Shown one piece after another: positions 6,569 through 7,282 of a stretch of DNA of 7,282 bases. A model generated the notes under the pieces. The model had not been told where the DNA came from. It saw only the letters and a list, made by a program, of their open reading frames with translations, and did no database searches. How positions within the stretch are numbered: the first letter of the stretch is position 1; every line of letters begins with the position of its first letter. The stretch comes from Candidatus Saccharimonadota bacterium (GTDB taxonomy: Bacteria > Patescibacteriota > Saccharimonadia > Saccharimonadales > Saccharimonadaceae), in assembly GCA_020428265.1 (NCBI GenBank), contig JAGQND010000034.1:1-7282 (forward strand). Direction: 5' to 3'. A program made the translations under genes and the position numbers.

Positions 6569-7282
6569 TCTACTCCTGTCCAAGGATCCATGTTTATTCT
6601 ATCTAAGTTTACGCCGTCCTTATATATAGAATAATATCCCCACTCCAAATTGTGAAGTCTGGGCGACACACCTTTTAGAGTCACGTCACCAATCACGGCA
6701 CCCCTCACAGAGGCCCTAGTATTCTTTGGCGCGTTCAAAATCCTATCGTTCAAATCTTCCCGAGCAGGCATATGTTTTGCAAATCTTGTCCTACGCAATA
6801 CTCCAGCTACAGTACCATTCATTAAATCATCTGTAGATTTACCGCCGTCTACATCTTCGCACCGCACCCTTACTATAGTCGAATACGCTTTATCAAAATC
6901 ACTGGCTTCTTTTGTATACTCATCCTCTTTTCGACCAGCACGACGGTTACGCGTTTGTATCAAATCAAGCTTTGCAATCGTATCACTCCTGTCGGATAAT
7001 TTCATGACATCGCTTCGTCGATCTTCCGTAGCCTTCTGCCACTCTTCCAGGGACCATTTTTGATCATCGGTCATACCTTTCACCCTAGACAGATCATCTA
7101 TATACATAGACTGTATGTCATAATCTGCGTAGTACTTCACGCCATCGGCAGTCTTAAAACCATATCGTTGCTCACCATAAATATCATATTTTGCTCGCCT
7201 AACTATATTTGCAGCTGGCGAATGTACTCCAGCGTCGTACTCCAGCTCCCTCACTACACCTTGCTTGATGCCAGCGAGCATC
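6565..7282 (-). CDS. Protein of unknown function, N-terminus possibly beyond the window edge
   Basis: At least 238 residues are visible. An ATG lies at 7281, one base from the edge, so the true start may be further upstream and cannot be judged. I do not recognise a family. The protein is highly charged, with no signal peptide or membrane helix in view, so it is probably cytoplasmic. A mixed Tyr-rich N-terminal part (RYGFKTADGVKYYADYD at about 39-55) is followed by a helical, Lys/Arg/Asp/Glu-rich middle of about 65-130. The C-terminal part appears beta-rich (VRGAVIGDVTLKGVSPRL, then WGYYSIYKDGVNLDR) and ends DPWTGVE. The TGA stop overlaps the ATG of the RNase H fusion by ATGA, so the two are almost certainly co-transcribed and translationally coupled. 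This makes a shared process likely but does not say which one. Confidence 0.75.
   Translation of the reverse strand, partial: MLAGIKQGVVRELEYDAGVHSPAANIVRRAKYDIYGEQRYGFKTADGVKYYADYDIQSMYIDDLSRVKGMTDDQKWSLEEWQKATEDRRSDVMKLSDRSDTIAKLDLIQTRNRRAGRKEDEYTKEASDFDKAYSTIVRVRCEDVDGGKSTDDLMNGTVAGVLRRTRFAKHMPAREDLNDRILNAPKNTRASVRGAVIGDVTLKGVSPRLHNLEWGYYSIYKDGVNLDRINMDPWTGVE
6569..6577 (-). promoter_or_regulatory. Shine-Dalgarno site deciding the start of the RNase H fusion
   Basis: The minus strand reads AGGAG (6573-6577), four nt (TAGA) before the ATG at 6568. It lies within the last codons of the upstream gene, whose TGA overlaps this ATG as ATGA, the usual mark of translational coupling. It is the only clear ribosome binding site in the window. 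Confidence 0.75.

Noticed and set aside
6569..6583. TTG start at 6583 for the RNase H fusion
   Set aside because: The ATG five codons later has AGGAG at good spacing and an ATGA overlap, and matches the normal RNase HI N-terminus.
7224..7246. 10-nt GTACTCCAGC repeated at a 13-nt period
   Set aside because: Two copies only, inside coding sequence and out of frame with each other; probably chance.
1..7282. UGA recoding as in Gracilibacteria/Absconditabacteria
   Set aside because: TGA serves as the final stop for the helicase and the unknown gene at tight junctions, and the assigned frames contain no internal TGA.

Overview
The window is a gene-dense bacterial segment with seven protein-coding genes, two of them cut by the window edges. 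I see no RNA genes, mobile elements or CRISPR. Intergenic gaps are tiny: 20, 27 and about 60 bp, with the other junctions overlapping. The gene mix is a YvcK/CofD-like factor, a stand-alone LssY_C protein, a Pif1-type helicase and a single-pass surface protein with a proline-rich cytoplasmic tail. Together with the compact layout this suggests a Patescibacteria/CPR bacterium, most likely a Candidatus Saccharibacteria. That is an impression from gene content and layout, held at about 0.6; no search was possible. TGA ends two genes and no assigned reading frame contains an internal TGA, so the standard code fits and the UGA-recoding Gracilibacteria/Absconditabacteria are unlikely.

Layout on the minus strand, read right to left: a partial gene of unknown function (7281 to 6565) is coupled by an ATGA overlap to a fusion of RNase HI with a pyridoxamine-phosphate-oxidase-like split barrel (6568 to 5657). 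Next come a secreted, membrane-anchored surface protein (5629 to 3998) and a Pif1-like helicase with a C-terminal helix-turn-helix (3977 to 2454). The helicase gene meets a plus-strand LssY_C membrane protein gene (1599 to 2459) tail to tail with a 6-bp overlap. Divergent from that gene is yvcK (1538 to 525), whose end overlaps the start of a HAD-family phosphatase gene (544 to beyond position 1). The HAD gene is easy to miss because it runs off the window.

The most striking pattern is regulatory. Five of the six visible gene starts have a -10 element only 6 to 11 nt before the ATG and no convincing Shine-Dalgarno sequence. Three of these are textbook extended -10 boxes (TGnTATAAT). Transcription from them would begin 0 to 5 nt before the start codon, so the mRNAs would be essentially leaderless. 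The sixth start, the RNase H fusion inside an operon, instead has an AGGAG ribosome binding site and a coupled ATGA junction. The window therefore appears to show a split between leaderless first genes and Shine-Dalgarno-led downstream genes.

Functionally the genes do not form one obvious pathway. yvcK and HAD probably form a small metabolic or cell-envelope unit. RNase HI and the Pif1 helicase both act on nucleic acids (RNA-DNA hybrids and forked or structured DNA) but are separated by the surface-protein gene and appear to have separate promoters.
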